From assembly GCA_049724395.1 (NCBI GenBank), contig JAUGWO010000040.1, positions 1-64,000 of the forward strand: a DNA stretch of 64,000 nt, in the 5' to 3' direction. Shown here piece by piece: positions 53,743-64,000 of the stretch. The translations under genes were made by a program, and so were the position numbers. Under the pieces are notes generated by a model. That model worked only from the letters and a program-made list of their open reading frames with translations, was not told the origin of the DNA and made no database searches. The DNA comes from Spongospora subterranea f. sp. subterranea. Taxonomy: Eukaryota > Endomyxa: Phytomyxea > Phytomyxea > Plasmodiophorida. The first letter of the stretch is position 1. Every line of letters starts with the position of its first letter.

Positions 53743-56700
53743 AGCATGTCTAGCCGCGAGCGATCGGAGTCAGTTCCAGCTAGCCCGCACAACCATCGAG
53801 GTTTTCAGGTACCGACGGAGCATCCACAGTTCCGTCAGTCTGTTCAACCTCAACCTTTGTCGCCGGAGGTCCAGGCGGTATTACAGGCGGCACTTGCTCA
53901 GCAACAGCAACAGTTTCAACGACAGTTGCAGGAACTGTCGCAACACTACCAGCAACAGCAAATTGGTCAGCAGCCTCCTCAGCCAGAACCTAAGGTTCGC
54001 CTTCCGGATCCGTTTGACGGTTCCCGATGCGCCCTGCGAGGGTTCATAAACCAGATTTCAATGGTCATCAGTCGCAAACCCAGAACGTATGCGACCGATT
54101 CCGATAAGGTGATGCTGGTGGCAGACCTCCTGAAAGGGAACGCACTGCTGTGGTTCTCGCCGCTTTTCGAGCGACAAGACCCGATACTGCAAGATTTCCC
54201 TGGGTTCGTTCAAGCATTGCGCGCGAGGTTTGACGACCCGAATAAGTCCACGACGGCAGCCAGACGTTTGGAAATCCTGCGCCAGGGTCGCCGACCGGTT
54301 GCCACATACGCCAGCGAGTTCCAGCTGCTGGTGGAGGACGCAGATTGGGATGGGGCCGCGGCGCAGCATCAATTTCGAAAGGGTCTCAACGAGGAGGTGA
54401 AGGATCTACTCCTGACCTGCCCAGAAGCGCCCGATTTGAACGGGCTCATTGCGACTGCCATCAGATGCGATGACCGTCTTTTTGAACGCGAACAGGAACG
54501 ACGTGGTCGTGTTAGTTCGAATCCCCATCGTCATTCCAACGGGCCAGTTCACGACCCCATGTGCATCGATTCTGTAAGATCGACAGCCCGCCCTCGACTC
54601 GATGAGACGGAACGGGCACGGCGCCGCGACACCGGGTCGTGCATGTATTGCGGTGACGCCGACCATCCGATAGACGACTGCCCGGCTTTAGCGCAACGCA
54701 ACCGACGGTTGTCGGGAAACGCCCGTGGCTGATATCTTGCGGGCATATATCAGCCAATACACTACATTTTGTCAAAGCTCCCGTCTCTCCCTCACCATCA
54801 ATTTTCCCTTGTTCCCCAAAACCTCTCATTGTCGCATCAACTCACGTTAATAACGCACCGCGTAGATCGATTACACCTCGCGCGTGCGTATCCTGGCACG
54901 AAAACAGCCTCCCTAACGTGTCCTGCTTGATCGACAGTGGTGCATCAGCCTGTTTTATCGACGCCACATTCGCGATACGCAACAAGATCCCCCTGGTCCG
55001 TCTCCCCAATCCCCTCCCAGTCGAAGTTATCGATGGTCGTCAACTCGATCCAATTACCCAAGTAACGCTACCATTACGATTGGATCTTGCCGGTTTCGAA
55101 TCACTTACGAGTTTTTATGTCATTTCCCGTGCTCACTATCCTCTCATAATTGGTATGTCATGGCTTGACCAGCAGAACCCGCATATTGATTGGCGAGCTC
55201 ACACCATTACTCCACGCCACCACGACTCCACAGAATACGATACTCCAGCCCCTTTTGACTCCCCAGGCCAGCAAACCCTATATTCGACGTACTTGAGCTC
55301 CAAGGCGAATGCCGTCGCAACACCAAACATCACCCTCCCCCAAAAGTACGTTGGTTTTAGCGACGTTTTCAAGAAAAAAAACGCTGACCAACTGCCCCCT
55401 CATCGCCCATACGATTGCGCTATCAACTTCAAGGAGGAAATTGGACCACTGCCATACAAAAAGGTTTACAAACTCGGCCAGATCGAACAAGAAGTTTTGC
55501 GACAATACATCGAAGACAACCTCAGGAAAGGATTCATTCGCCACTCCAAATCACCGTTAGGATCACCAATACTGTTTGTAAAGAAGAAGGATAACAGCCT
55601 CCGACTGTGCGTCGACTACCGCGATGTCAACAATATAACCAAGAGCCATATCCTATTCCTGCTATCCAAAATATTCTGGCCCAACTGTCGTCTGCCAAGA
55701 TCTTTACCAAGATCCATTTACGAGGCGCTTACAATCTCCTTAGGATCAAGGAAGGCGACGAATGGAAGACGGCATGGTGCTGCAAATATGGCTATTTCGA
55801 ATATACGGTAATGCCGTTTGGTCTAATGAACGCTCCCGGCTATTTTCAAAGATTTATGAACGACGTCCTCCGGGAATACCTCGACCAATTTGTGGTTGTT
55901 TACCTCGACGACATCTTGATCTACTCGAACAACGCGCTGCAGCACGACGTTAATGTTCGACTAGTACTGACCAAGTTGCGTTCAGCAGGTTTATTTGCAA
56001 AACTCGAAAAATGCGTGTTCGACGCTCAGGAAGTCGAATTCCTCGGGTATCTGGTCACCGACAGCAGCATCAAGATGGACCCAAGCAAGGTGGAGACTAT
56101 CCTTGACTGGGCGACTCCAGCGACAGCTAAGGACGTCCAAAGTTTCTTAGGCTTTGCTAACTTCTACAGGGAGTTCATCGTTGACTTCGCCAAAATATCT
56201 TCACCTTTGACGGCGCTGACGAGAAAAAACCACCCATTTACTTGGTCGAGCGCGGCCGAGTCAGCGTTCGTGACCCTGAAAACGAGGTTCACCACGGCGC
56301 CTGTTATGAAACAGGCATCTACCGATCATATTCCGGGTCGCGCTGGGGGCCGCTGCAGCACGACGTTGTGTTGTTGGACATGAGTTCGAAACCCCATCTC
56401 ACAGCCACAACTCGATGGAATTGCATCCAATCGCGTTCTACTCAAGGAAGTTGGCGGCGCCGGAACGGAAAAGTAGACGTGAGCGCGCAATGAGTTGCTG
56501 CGGAGTTCGTTAGGTCTTTTGACAACGTGGCCTCTAATGAATGTGGGAGAGCACAGTAAACTCGGAAACTCTGGATAGGCAATGTAATCAGGGCGTCCCA
56601 TTCGGTGTGGTCAGGACAGATTATGTTGCTGAATCCAGCTGGTCTAATAGGTTCCTTCATTGGATACCCAAGCTACTTGTAGCGGCCAGGCGGAGTAGGG

Positions 56701-57200
56701 AAAGCCATACACAGGCTTACTCAACCCATAAGAACCCGCGATCCTTTGTATACCATACCATACCATACAGCACGAAATTACGGTATACAGCGATCATAAG
56801 AACTTGATTTAGTTTACATCATCCAAAACTCTCAATCGTCGCCAAGCACGCTGGTCAGTGCGACTCGCGGAATATCAGTTCGTCATTGTGCATCGACCTG
56901 GTAGCCTATCTGGAAAACCCGACGCGTTGTCGCGACGCCCAGAATACGAGATCAAACCAATGGACCCTAGCTGGAGTTTTCAGCGTACATCCATTTTGAA
57001 GCGTGATCAGCGCTGCCTCGACCCGATCATCTTCCGCTGCCATCGAAAAAATCAGGTGCTGCAAGACCATATCGAGACTGCCCTTGGAAAACTTTCGGCT
57101 ACATGACGAATTTCTGTACGAGAATCAATTGCTTGTTGTGAGTTGTGACAGGGAAGGACGATCCGCTCGGCGCGCGTCAAGATGTGTGGTTACAGAATGA
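53743..57200 (+). mobile_element. Ty3/gypsy element: gag, protease, reverse transcriptase, RNase H part
   Basis: Fossil. Gag starts MSSRERSESVPAS, has a Gln-rich coil, the capsid-like block FDGSRCALRGFINQ and a CMYCGDADHPIDDC zinc knuckle. Then come protease (LIDSGASACFIDATF), reverse transcriptase (GDEWKTAWCCKYGYFEY, VMPFGLMNAPGYFQRFMND, VYLDDILIYSN) and an RNase H end ([27 protein letters not shown]). A SINE-like repeat lies inside it (56375-56780). Broken a handful of times, gag and pol otherwise well preserved; long terminal repeats not recognised. Confidence 0.9.
56375..56780 (+). repeat. SINE-like dispersed repeat, copy 1
   Basis: About 400 bp shared, in opposite orientation, with 63640-64000. 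Its left end has a pol III B-box-like GAGTTCGAAACCCC and its right end a simple repeat CATACCATACCATAC. CAGCACGA occurs on both sides (about 56352 and 56768), a possible target duplication. No coding frame of its own. Confidence 0.7.
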
Positions 57201-57674
57201 CAGGAGCGGGTCAACCCTATCTTTTTGCAGTTAAAGCGACGCGCGATCCAAAATGCGACAGCGCCAATGCGAGAACGAGGCGATGAGGAGCACACATTAC
57301 TGGTTTACTCGGCCACAACCACAATCATTCGCATATGATTAACTGGCGCGAGCCCAAAACGCTCTCCATGTCCATCAACCAATACAAAGCGCCGCTAATC
57401 TATCGCTTAAATGTGGTTAATAGATTGGGCATTATTGTTTGCAGAAGATTTTTTCGAATAGGACTTAGGAGCAAACATAACACACTTTCTAATAAAACCG
57501 TATTTTAGGATTTGTTTCAAGAAAATTCGACTATGAATTTTGGGAATCTACACAACTTCAAGATTCGAACCGCTAGTCACGAAAGTCTGCTTGTCACATA
57601 GTCATGTACATTCGAGGGACTTGATATCAATCACAATTCCTAACCAGAAACCGAGTCGCCAATCAGTCAGATAT
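57201..57674. other. No recognisable gene
   Basis: Space between two head-on gypsy elements. One tRNA-like B-box (GGTTCGAATC on the minus strand near 57565) without a foldable tRNA around it. Confidence 0.35.
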
Positions 57675-60600
57675 TCAGAAATAGTCATTATGACAGTCCA
57701 TAGGGCAAAAAAGTCGACAATTGTCAAGCAAAGTTTTCGAAAAGTCGCAAATTGTCAAGACGAGTATGAGGCCGTGAGCTTCTAGTGAGATCAACTCCAC
57801 AGTGGAAGGGTTTGGACATGATCCACTACTTGGAACTCGCAAATCATGCCGAACGTGGAATCCATAATTCGCGTAGAAAGGAGACATTCCAGTTGAAGAA
57901 TGGAAAGAATTGTTGTACGCGAATTCAGCCATGGGTAGAATATCCACCCAGTCGTTTTGACGATAGCTAATAAAACAACGCAAGTATGATTCGAGAACCT
58001 GATTTACTCGCTCTGTTTGACCGTCTGATTCAGGATGACGTGACGAGGAGAGATTCCGTTGAATATGTAAGGACTTCAGAAGATGCTTCCAGAATTGGGC
58101 AACGAACTGGGGCCCTCTATCAGACACAATATCAGTCGGAAGACCGTGTAACTTAAAAATGTTGGCGAAAACTAGATTAGCCAGATCACAACTGGTAATG
58201 GTTTCATTGCATGGGATGAAATGAGCCATTTTTGTGTATCGGTCAACCACCACCAGTATGCTGTCAAAACCTGCGGATTTAGGAAGTTTAACAATGAAAT
58301 CCATAGAAATTGATGACCATGGGTGAGAGGGAATGGGAAGCGGGAGTAATAAACCCGAGGGCTTGCGGCGAGGAACTTTCGAACGCGCACAGACGTCACA
58401 AGATCGAACGAAAGACTTGACCATCGAGCGCATGCCTGGCCACGTAAACTGCCTGGCAATTAACTCATACGTCTTAGTGATGCCGAAATGACCAGCTAAC
58501 GGAGAATCATGGCAAGAGGATAGAATTTGTAATTGCTTTGTTTTGTCGTCGACGCGCTCAGGTTCCAATGGGCACAGAGTCATCGCATTGACGAAGCGCG
58601 AATTTGGCAATACGGGTTGTTGAAGATTGCGATCGGAACTCTCAGCAAAGTCAGGGCGACGTGACAATGCATCTGGCTTTTGAGAAAGGGACCCTGGCCG
58701 ATGGCGAATGACAAAATCAAATTCTGACAGAAATAATGACCATCGCGCTTGGCGACGATTCAACAGCTTTGACGTCATAAACCACTCGAGATTCTTATGG
58801 TCGCTCAATACCAGTATTTGAGAAGTAGCACCATCCAGATAGTGGCGCCAGGTTTGAAAGGAAGTGACAATTGACAACAATTCCTTGTCGTAAATCTCAT
58901 AATTTAACTCAGCAGGAGTGAATTTACGGGAGTAGTAAGCTACAGGATGTAAGCCATCTGAGTGCTGTTGAGACAATATAGCGCCCAGAGCAAAATCAGA
59001 TGCATCGGCTTCAACTACAATGTCCAACGTGGGATCAAAATGGCGTAGAACTGGCGCCGAGACGAACGCAGACTTCAAAGATTGAAATGACGTTGCGGTA
59101 TTGGAACTCCACTCATAAGGAACGTTCTTCTTAGTTAATGAGAATAAAGGATGAGTAATGCGAGAATAATTTTGGATAAAAGCGCGGTAGAAATTTGCGA
59201 ACCCCAAGAACGACTGAAGTTCCTTGACTGACTGAGGAACTGGCCACGACCGGATGGCAGATATACGCTCTGGATCCATCAATAACCCGCCAGATGACAA
59301 GCGGAACCCCAGAAAATCAATCTCAGTAACGTGAAAATCACATTTACTAAGTTTGGCAAACAGGTTGTGCTTGCGAAGAATCCGGAGAACCGTTTGAACA
59401 TGTTGAACATGTTCGTCGATGTTGGGGGAAAATATCAAGATGTCGTCTAAGTACACAACAACGAATCGATCACTGCAATCATGTAGAATGTCATTCATAA
59501 ATCGTTGGAAACAAGCAGGTGCATTGGCTAAACCAAAAGGCATCACCAGGTACTCAAACAGACCGAATTTTGTCCGAAAGGCTGTCTTCCATTCGTCGCC
59601 TTCTCTGATGCGAACGAGGTTATATGCATTTCGAAGGTCAATTTTAGAAAACACTCTTCCGGATTGAACACTGGACAAAATAGCGCTGATAAGGGGAAGG
59701 GGGTACCGATTCTTGATAGTAATGGAATTGATTCGCCGATAATCAACACATAACCGAAGAGACTTGTCCTTCTTCTCGACAAACATTACCGGCGAACTGC
59801 AAGAAGAAGATGAGGGCCGAATAAATCCTTTACGTAGATTATCGTCAATGTACTCGCGCAGAGCAGCGGTTTCGGGAATGGACAGCTGATAAATTGGACC
59901 GAACGGAGGCAGTGAACCAGGCTCCAGATCGATCGAGCAATCATACGTGCGATGTGGCGGGAGCGAATCTGCTTGTTTGTCATCGAAAACGTCGGAGAAT
60001 TGGATGTATGAATCCGACAGCATAGAAGCGGATGAGATGGAAGGTACGGATTCTGAGGTGACGGCTGTTTCGGAGGTGTTGACGGTCTGTGTCGCGAGTG
60101 AATGCACAACACACGGAAATCGAAGGGAGCGGGATATCCAATCGACAGTTGGATTGTGTTTCACCAACCACGAATAGCCTAGAAGAATAGGGAATGTTAA
60201 GTTGTTGACAATCAGGAAGGAAGTGTTGCAGGAGAACCCATCCACTTGCAGACGGATGGTTTCCGATTCTTTACCAATCTCAACCTGATGGCGATGAAAC
60301 TGAGACTGTTATGGGCGTGTGAGTAGGTTGGATAGGTATATTGTGTTTGGTACGAATGCGGCGTTAAATTTGTGCAAGCCCCGCTATCCAATAACAGATC
60401 AGTACTACTGTGAATCGCAACACCGTCTGGAGACAAAATGGAGAACGGAAACGTACAAGCCGACGAAAACCGAGCGTAAATCGAATTTGAAGCGTTGTAT
60501 TGGTCTTTCCGTGCTATCGCAGGACAATGCTCAATCGAATGAGAGCCTCCACAGTAAGGGCACAACCCGAGGCGCCGTCGACGATTTTTCTCTTCATCTG

Positions 60601-61507
60601 TAATGGGACCGCGTGGACCGCTTCGTTGCTGTTGAGGGGTGTGGGACTGGGCCGGATGGTGTTGGGTCGGAAGGGGAGGATGGGATGGGGGGCCGGTTCG
60701 AATGGCTTCCATCTTTGAGTTGAACGACGTCGCGGTGGTCACTAGTTGGTCCAAGGACACGAACGGGTTTCCCGTACCTTCCGACAATATGAGCATCCTT
60801 TGGAGATCATGACGAAGTCCTTGCCGGAATTGGTGAATCAGCGTCGATTGAGTCCAGTCAACGTCTTGCGACAGTAACCGGAAATCATTGCAGTATTTTC
60901 CAAGGTCAGATCCCATCCTCAGCCTGCGCAGGGAATCAGCAGCTTTGCCAGCCCGGTCGGGATCGTCAAAGGCAATGGTGAATGCCGTGATGAATGAATT
61001 GAGATCGGTCAGTATGGGGCCAGGAGCTCCATAAAACGGTGTCAGCCAGGCCCGTGCTTACCCGGTAAGCAACGAGCAGATTAACGCAATACGTTGAGTG
61101 TCGTTGGAATATGTCAGCGGCTGTGCCGTTAGAAACTGTTGCACTTGGCCTAACCAATGCCGAAATATGACTCTATCTCCTGCGTAAGCTTCTGGCATTT
61201 TCAGCTTGGGATCCTTTCCCTGAGGGAGCAATGGGGTAGGAATTGAGGACTGGGGCTGGGTGTCTTCGGCGGGACTGGCGAGGATTGAAGAAGGTGATGT
61301 CGCTGTCGCCAGGAATGTGGAGAGTTGATCGACTAGTTGATTGAACCTGTCGTTTGTTGACCGCTGATAGGTATTAAGTTGTTCCCGCGATTCTGCCAGT
61401 TGTCGTGCAACTTCCGCGAGCTGCTCTGCGGTGGTGGTCTGCCGAGTTGTAATCGTGTCCCCATTCGTCATGGCGGATCGTCGGATTTGCGGTAAAGAGG
61501 GTGTCAC
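57675..61507 (-). mobile_element. Ty3/gypsy element, minus strand, long open pol
   Basis: Fossil, well preserved. Gag at the right with a Gln/Ser coiled region and a CPYCGGSHSIEHC zinc knuckle; pol is one open frame of 856 codons: protease end, reverse transcriptase (PSSSSCSSPVMFVEKKDKSLRLC, VVYLDDILIFS), RNase H (EADASDFALGAILSQQ), HHCC-type integrase zinc region and core (MDFIVKLPKSAGFDSILVVVDR, SRHPESDGQTERVNQ). About two or three breaks in gag and an incomplete 3-prime side; no chromodomain seen. Relatively young by its open pol. Confidence 0.92.
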
Positions 61508-61893
61508 GTTCGAGAGAGGTTAAGTTAGCTGTTAGTTAGGTGAGAGGAGAGGCAGAGAGGTTAGCGACAAAAGTTAGAGGTGGTAAGTTATAGAAATATA
61601 GAGATGGTAGTTAGAGAGAGGAAGAGAGTGGGCAATAGAGAGGGAGAGGTTAAGTGAGTATAGGGAGGTGGAGAGGTGAAGTTAGCTGTTAGTTAGGGGA
61701 GAGGGAGGAGAGGGGTTAGCGACAGAAGGTTCGGACAAACTGTCAGGAATGTTAATACAAACGATGTTAATAGTAAACGACGTTGTCCGAACTGAGCATT
61801 TGCCCAGTTCGGACGGTACGCTTCAATCGTTTATTATTAACGATATACGTTGTCAGTAGTATGGTCGGTAGTACGGTCGTCGTACGGTCGTGA
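61508..61893. repeat. Purine-rich leader with 158-bp-spaced duplication and LTR-like end
   Basis: The block AAGTTAGCTGTTAGTTAGG plus GGTTAGCGACA-AA appears at 61519-61575 and again at 61678-61732. To the right, GGTTCGGACAA (61729) and TTGTCCGAACTG (61791) form an inverted pair. 61744-61894 starts TGTCAGGAATG and ends GTCGTGACA, as long terminal repeats often do (TG...CA), but no partner copy was identified. Confidence 0.5.
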
Positions 61894-63318
61894 CAAACCA
61901 GGACCACCTCCGGAGAAGTTGTGTGCCGCGAGAATTACCTTTCCGAAACCAATGTTGGAGCGCATCAGAACTAACCAGAAATCGGACGCATTCGTTCAAG
62001 ACATCATTTCGAGATTGCCCATAGACAATTTTCGACTACACGACGACGCCCTTTACAAGGACCAAGCACTCGTCGTGGCGGGAGAGGACTGTAAACTCGA
62101 CATTCTCAGAGTACGTCACGACGCTCCAGTAAGCGGCCATTTCGGGGTCTCCAAGACCATCAAGTCGGTAGGACGAGAGTACTGGTGGCCCGGAATGACC
62201 TGCTACGTTAAGAATCATGTGAAATCGTGCGATTTTTGTGGCCGAGCCAAATCCAGTATCGTCATCGACCACACGGGTTGCTCTGCCCATTGCCGGTTCC
62301 CGATGATATTTGGCGCTCAATCACCATGGACTTCATCGTCAAGTTGCCAAAATCTAAAGGTTTCGATTCAATTTTAGTCGTGGTGGATCGATTGTCCAAG
62401 ATGAGTCATTTCATCCCTTGTAAAGAATCGCTCACTGCTGCAGGGTTAGTCTACTTGCTATTACAGAATGTGTTCAAACTACATGGACTACCAGACGAGA
62501 TTATTTCAGACCGTGGACCTCAATTCGTCTCGAAGTTTTGGAAACAACTTTTATCTCGACTTAAGATCGATAGGAAACTCGCATCCTCTCGACACCCGCA
62601 GACCGATGGACAAACCGAACGAGTGAACCAAATCCTGGAACAGTACATACGTTGTTTTATCAATTTTCAACAGGACGACTGGGCGGATTTATTACCCATG
62701 GCCGAGTTCGCCTACAATAATGCCGATCACTCGGCGACGAAGATGACGCCATTTTTCGCGGTTTACGATTCCCATCCCCGATTCGACGATGCGACAACGT
62801 GTTCCGTTAGTACCCATCCTTTGGCTGACGATCGCGCGAATCACATTAACAATGTGCGACAATTCCTTAAGACACAGCTCCAACGCGCAGCCCGGGATAT
62901 GAAGCGTTTTGCAGACAAAAAAAGATTACCGCATCCAAACTACGCTGTAGGCGATAAGGTTTGGTTAAGCTCCAACGGCATCTCGACTAACCGTCCAAGT
63001 GTTAAAATAAGCAGTCGCAAACTTGGGCCTTATAGGATAACCGAGATCATTAATCCAGTTACCTATAGGTTATCATTGCCTGACACGTCCAAGCTCCATA
63101 ATGCCTTCCACACCGCACTGCTGTCACCCTATATAGAGAATGATATCCCAGAGCGTACTCAACCGCCACCGCCTCCCGTGTTCCTCGATTCTCATAACCC
63201 TGAACCACTCTATATTGTCCATGCAGTCCTCGACTTTCGGTGGTACCGAAACCAACTCCAGTACTATCTCGATTGGGAGAACTATCCACCATCGGAGCGA
63301 TCGTGGGAACCGGCATGA
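61894..63318 (+). mobile_element. Ty3/gypsy fragment: integrase and chromodomain
   Basis: Fossil. Contains the integrase zinc region (HFGVSKTIKSVGREYWWPGM, CDFCGRAKSS), integrase core (FIVKLPKSKGFDSILVVVDR, SRHPQTDGQTERVNQ, AEFAYNNADHSATKM), the GPY/F-type end (SSRKLGPYRITEII) and a chromodomain (VLDFRWYRNQLQYYLDWENYP). Only the 3-prime half of an element; few breaks. Its sequence overlaps the end of the 53.7-57.2 kb copy rather than continuing it, so it is a separate copy of a related family. Confidence 0.88.
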
Positions 63319-63410
63319 CGCCTCGGCGCAACGCCGGCATTGCAGGAAGCGATTCAGAAATTTCCTGCCCAGTATCCCCTTAAGCCGGGCCGTCCTTAAG
63401 GAGGTGGTGA

Positions 63411-63638
63411 TGTCAGGAATATTTCATATATTCCTAACTCGCGCAGTTCAGACGCAGTTTTCGGACAAGAATTGACCAATAGAAGGTAATTCTTGTCAAC
63501 ACCTCGCTCAGGCATCAATAAATCGCTAGTTATATCAACTGCTCTGGCTTGTTCTAACACAGCAGCCAGGCAGAGACGAAACTGAGAGTGACAACGTTTC
63601 TGACAGACAACGGGTCCGAATTGTAAATCGCGATGGTA
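63411..63638 (+). mobile_element. Probable 3-prime long terminal repeat of the preceding gypsy fragment
   Basis: Directly after a polypurine stretch (AAGGAGGTGG near 63398) the sequence starts TGTCAGGAATATT and contains CAATAAATC as a possible polyadenylation signal. The start resembles TGTCAGGAATG at 61744. The far end is hidden by the SINE-like repeat. Confidence 0.55.
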
Positions 63639-63639
63639 T

Positions 63640-64000
63640 GGTATGGTATACAAAGGATCGCGGGTCCTTATGGGTTGAAAGCCTGTGTACTACCAGGCTT
63701 TCCCTACATGCGCCTGGCCGCTACAAGTAGCTTGGGTATCCAGTGAAAAAACCTATTAGACCTGGATTCAGCAACATAATCTGTCCTAACGACCACACCG
63801 AATGGGACCTGCCCCCACCTAATTACATTGCCTATCCAGAGTTTCCGAGTTTACTGCAAGCAGCTCGCTCTCCCACATTCATCAGACGCCACGTGGTCAG
63901 ACCTTCGTGCTCAACATTCACTCTACTTTTCCGTATTGGATGCAACCTTGGGGGGTCTCCCAAAATTCCATCACTCACGGGGTTTCGAACTCATGTCCAA
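63640..64000 (-). repeat. SINE-like dispersed repeat, copy 2 (runs off the right edge)
   Basis: Reverse complement of 56375-56780 with shared blocks such as ATACAAAGGATCGCGGGT, CTGGCCGCTACAAGTAGCTTGGGTATCCA, GATTCAGCAACATAATCTGTCC and GGTTTCGAACTCATGTCC. Several small insertions distinguish it from copy 1. The tRNA-like end lies at the window edge. Confidence 0.75.

Noticed and set aside
57540-57620. tRNA gene on the minus strand
   Set aside because: Only a B-box/T-arm-like GGTTCGAATC is present; acceptor, D and anticodon stems do not pair around it.

Overview
This window looks like repeat-rich nuclear DNA of a unicellular eukaryote. Two host genes anchor it: an ESCRT-III-like IST1 gene with nine exons and a ribosome-biogenesis BOP1/ERB1 gene with eight exons. 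Both have short GT-AG introns (about 50-220 nt). The transposon mix is plant/oomycete/protist in flavour: DD39D-like mariner, hAT, PIF/Harbinger with a Myb/SANT partner, MULE, chromodomain Ty3/gypsy, Ty1/copia, and a LINE with RNase H. I cannot name the species. A plasmodiophorid-like rhizarian or an oomycete-like protist would fit, but that is a guess.

Layout. 1-3.3 kb (minus): spliced MULE/KDZ-like transposase carrying a C-terminal ubiquitin-protease-like domain. 3.3-5.0 kb: mariner element with 26-bp terminal inverted repeats. 5.0-6.3 kb: array of a 35-bp unit made of two dyads. 6.3-8.0 kb: foldback repeat and a second mariner remnant. 8.0-9.8 kb: IST1. 10.5-12.5 kb: copia scraps, a 14-bp array and two foldbacks. 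12.9-13.5 kb: ankyrin-repeat relic. 14.2-17.0 kb (minus): BOP1. 18.1-21.9 kb: about 62 copies of a 62-bp unit. 22-29.7 kb: long LINE with OTU-like protease, AP endonuclease, reverse transcriptase, RNase H and zinc knuckle. 29.7-31.1 kb: Harbinger transposase fragment and convergent Myb/SANT gene. 31.2-33.7 kb (minus): hAT relic interrupted by other repeats. 33.7-34.3 kb: GIY-YIG plus zinc-knuckle gene. 34.6-35.1 kb: 22-bp array. 35.5-38.6 kb (minus): MULE whose right inverted repeat is extended by a 21-bp tandem array. 38.9-40.8 kb: an unrecognised gene candidate and a small secreted-protein candidate. 41.2-42.6 kb: large inverted repeat. 42.9-64 kb: nested LTR retrotransposons (four gypsy, one copia, one composite), a 29-bp array and two copies of a SINE-like repeat.

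How it fits together. The two conserved host genes sit as islands between arrays and transposons. The IST1, BOP1, Harbinger, Myb/SANT and transposase-peptidase genes all splice with short introns that can be placed from the sequence alone. The most striking biology is that two unrelated mobile elements, the MULE-like transposon at the left edge and the LINE in the middle, each carry a deubiquitinase-like cysteine protease domain of a different fold (USP-like and OTU-like). Seven tandem arrays together cover roughly 7.5 kb, close to 12 percent of the window. No CRISPR array, rRNA or convincing tRNA gene was seen.
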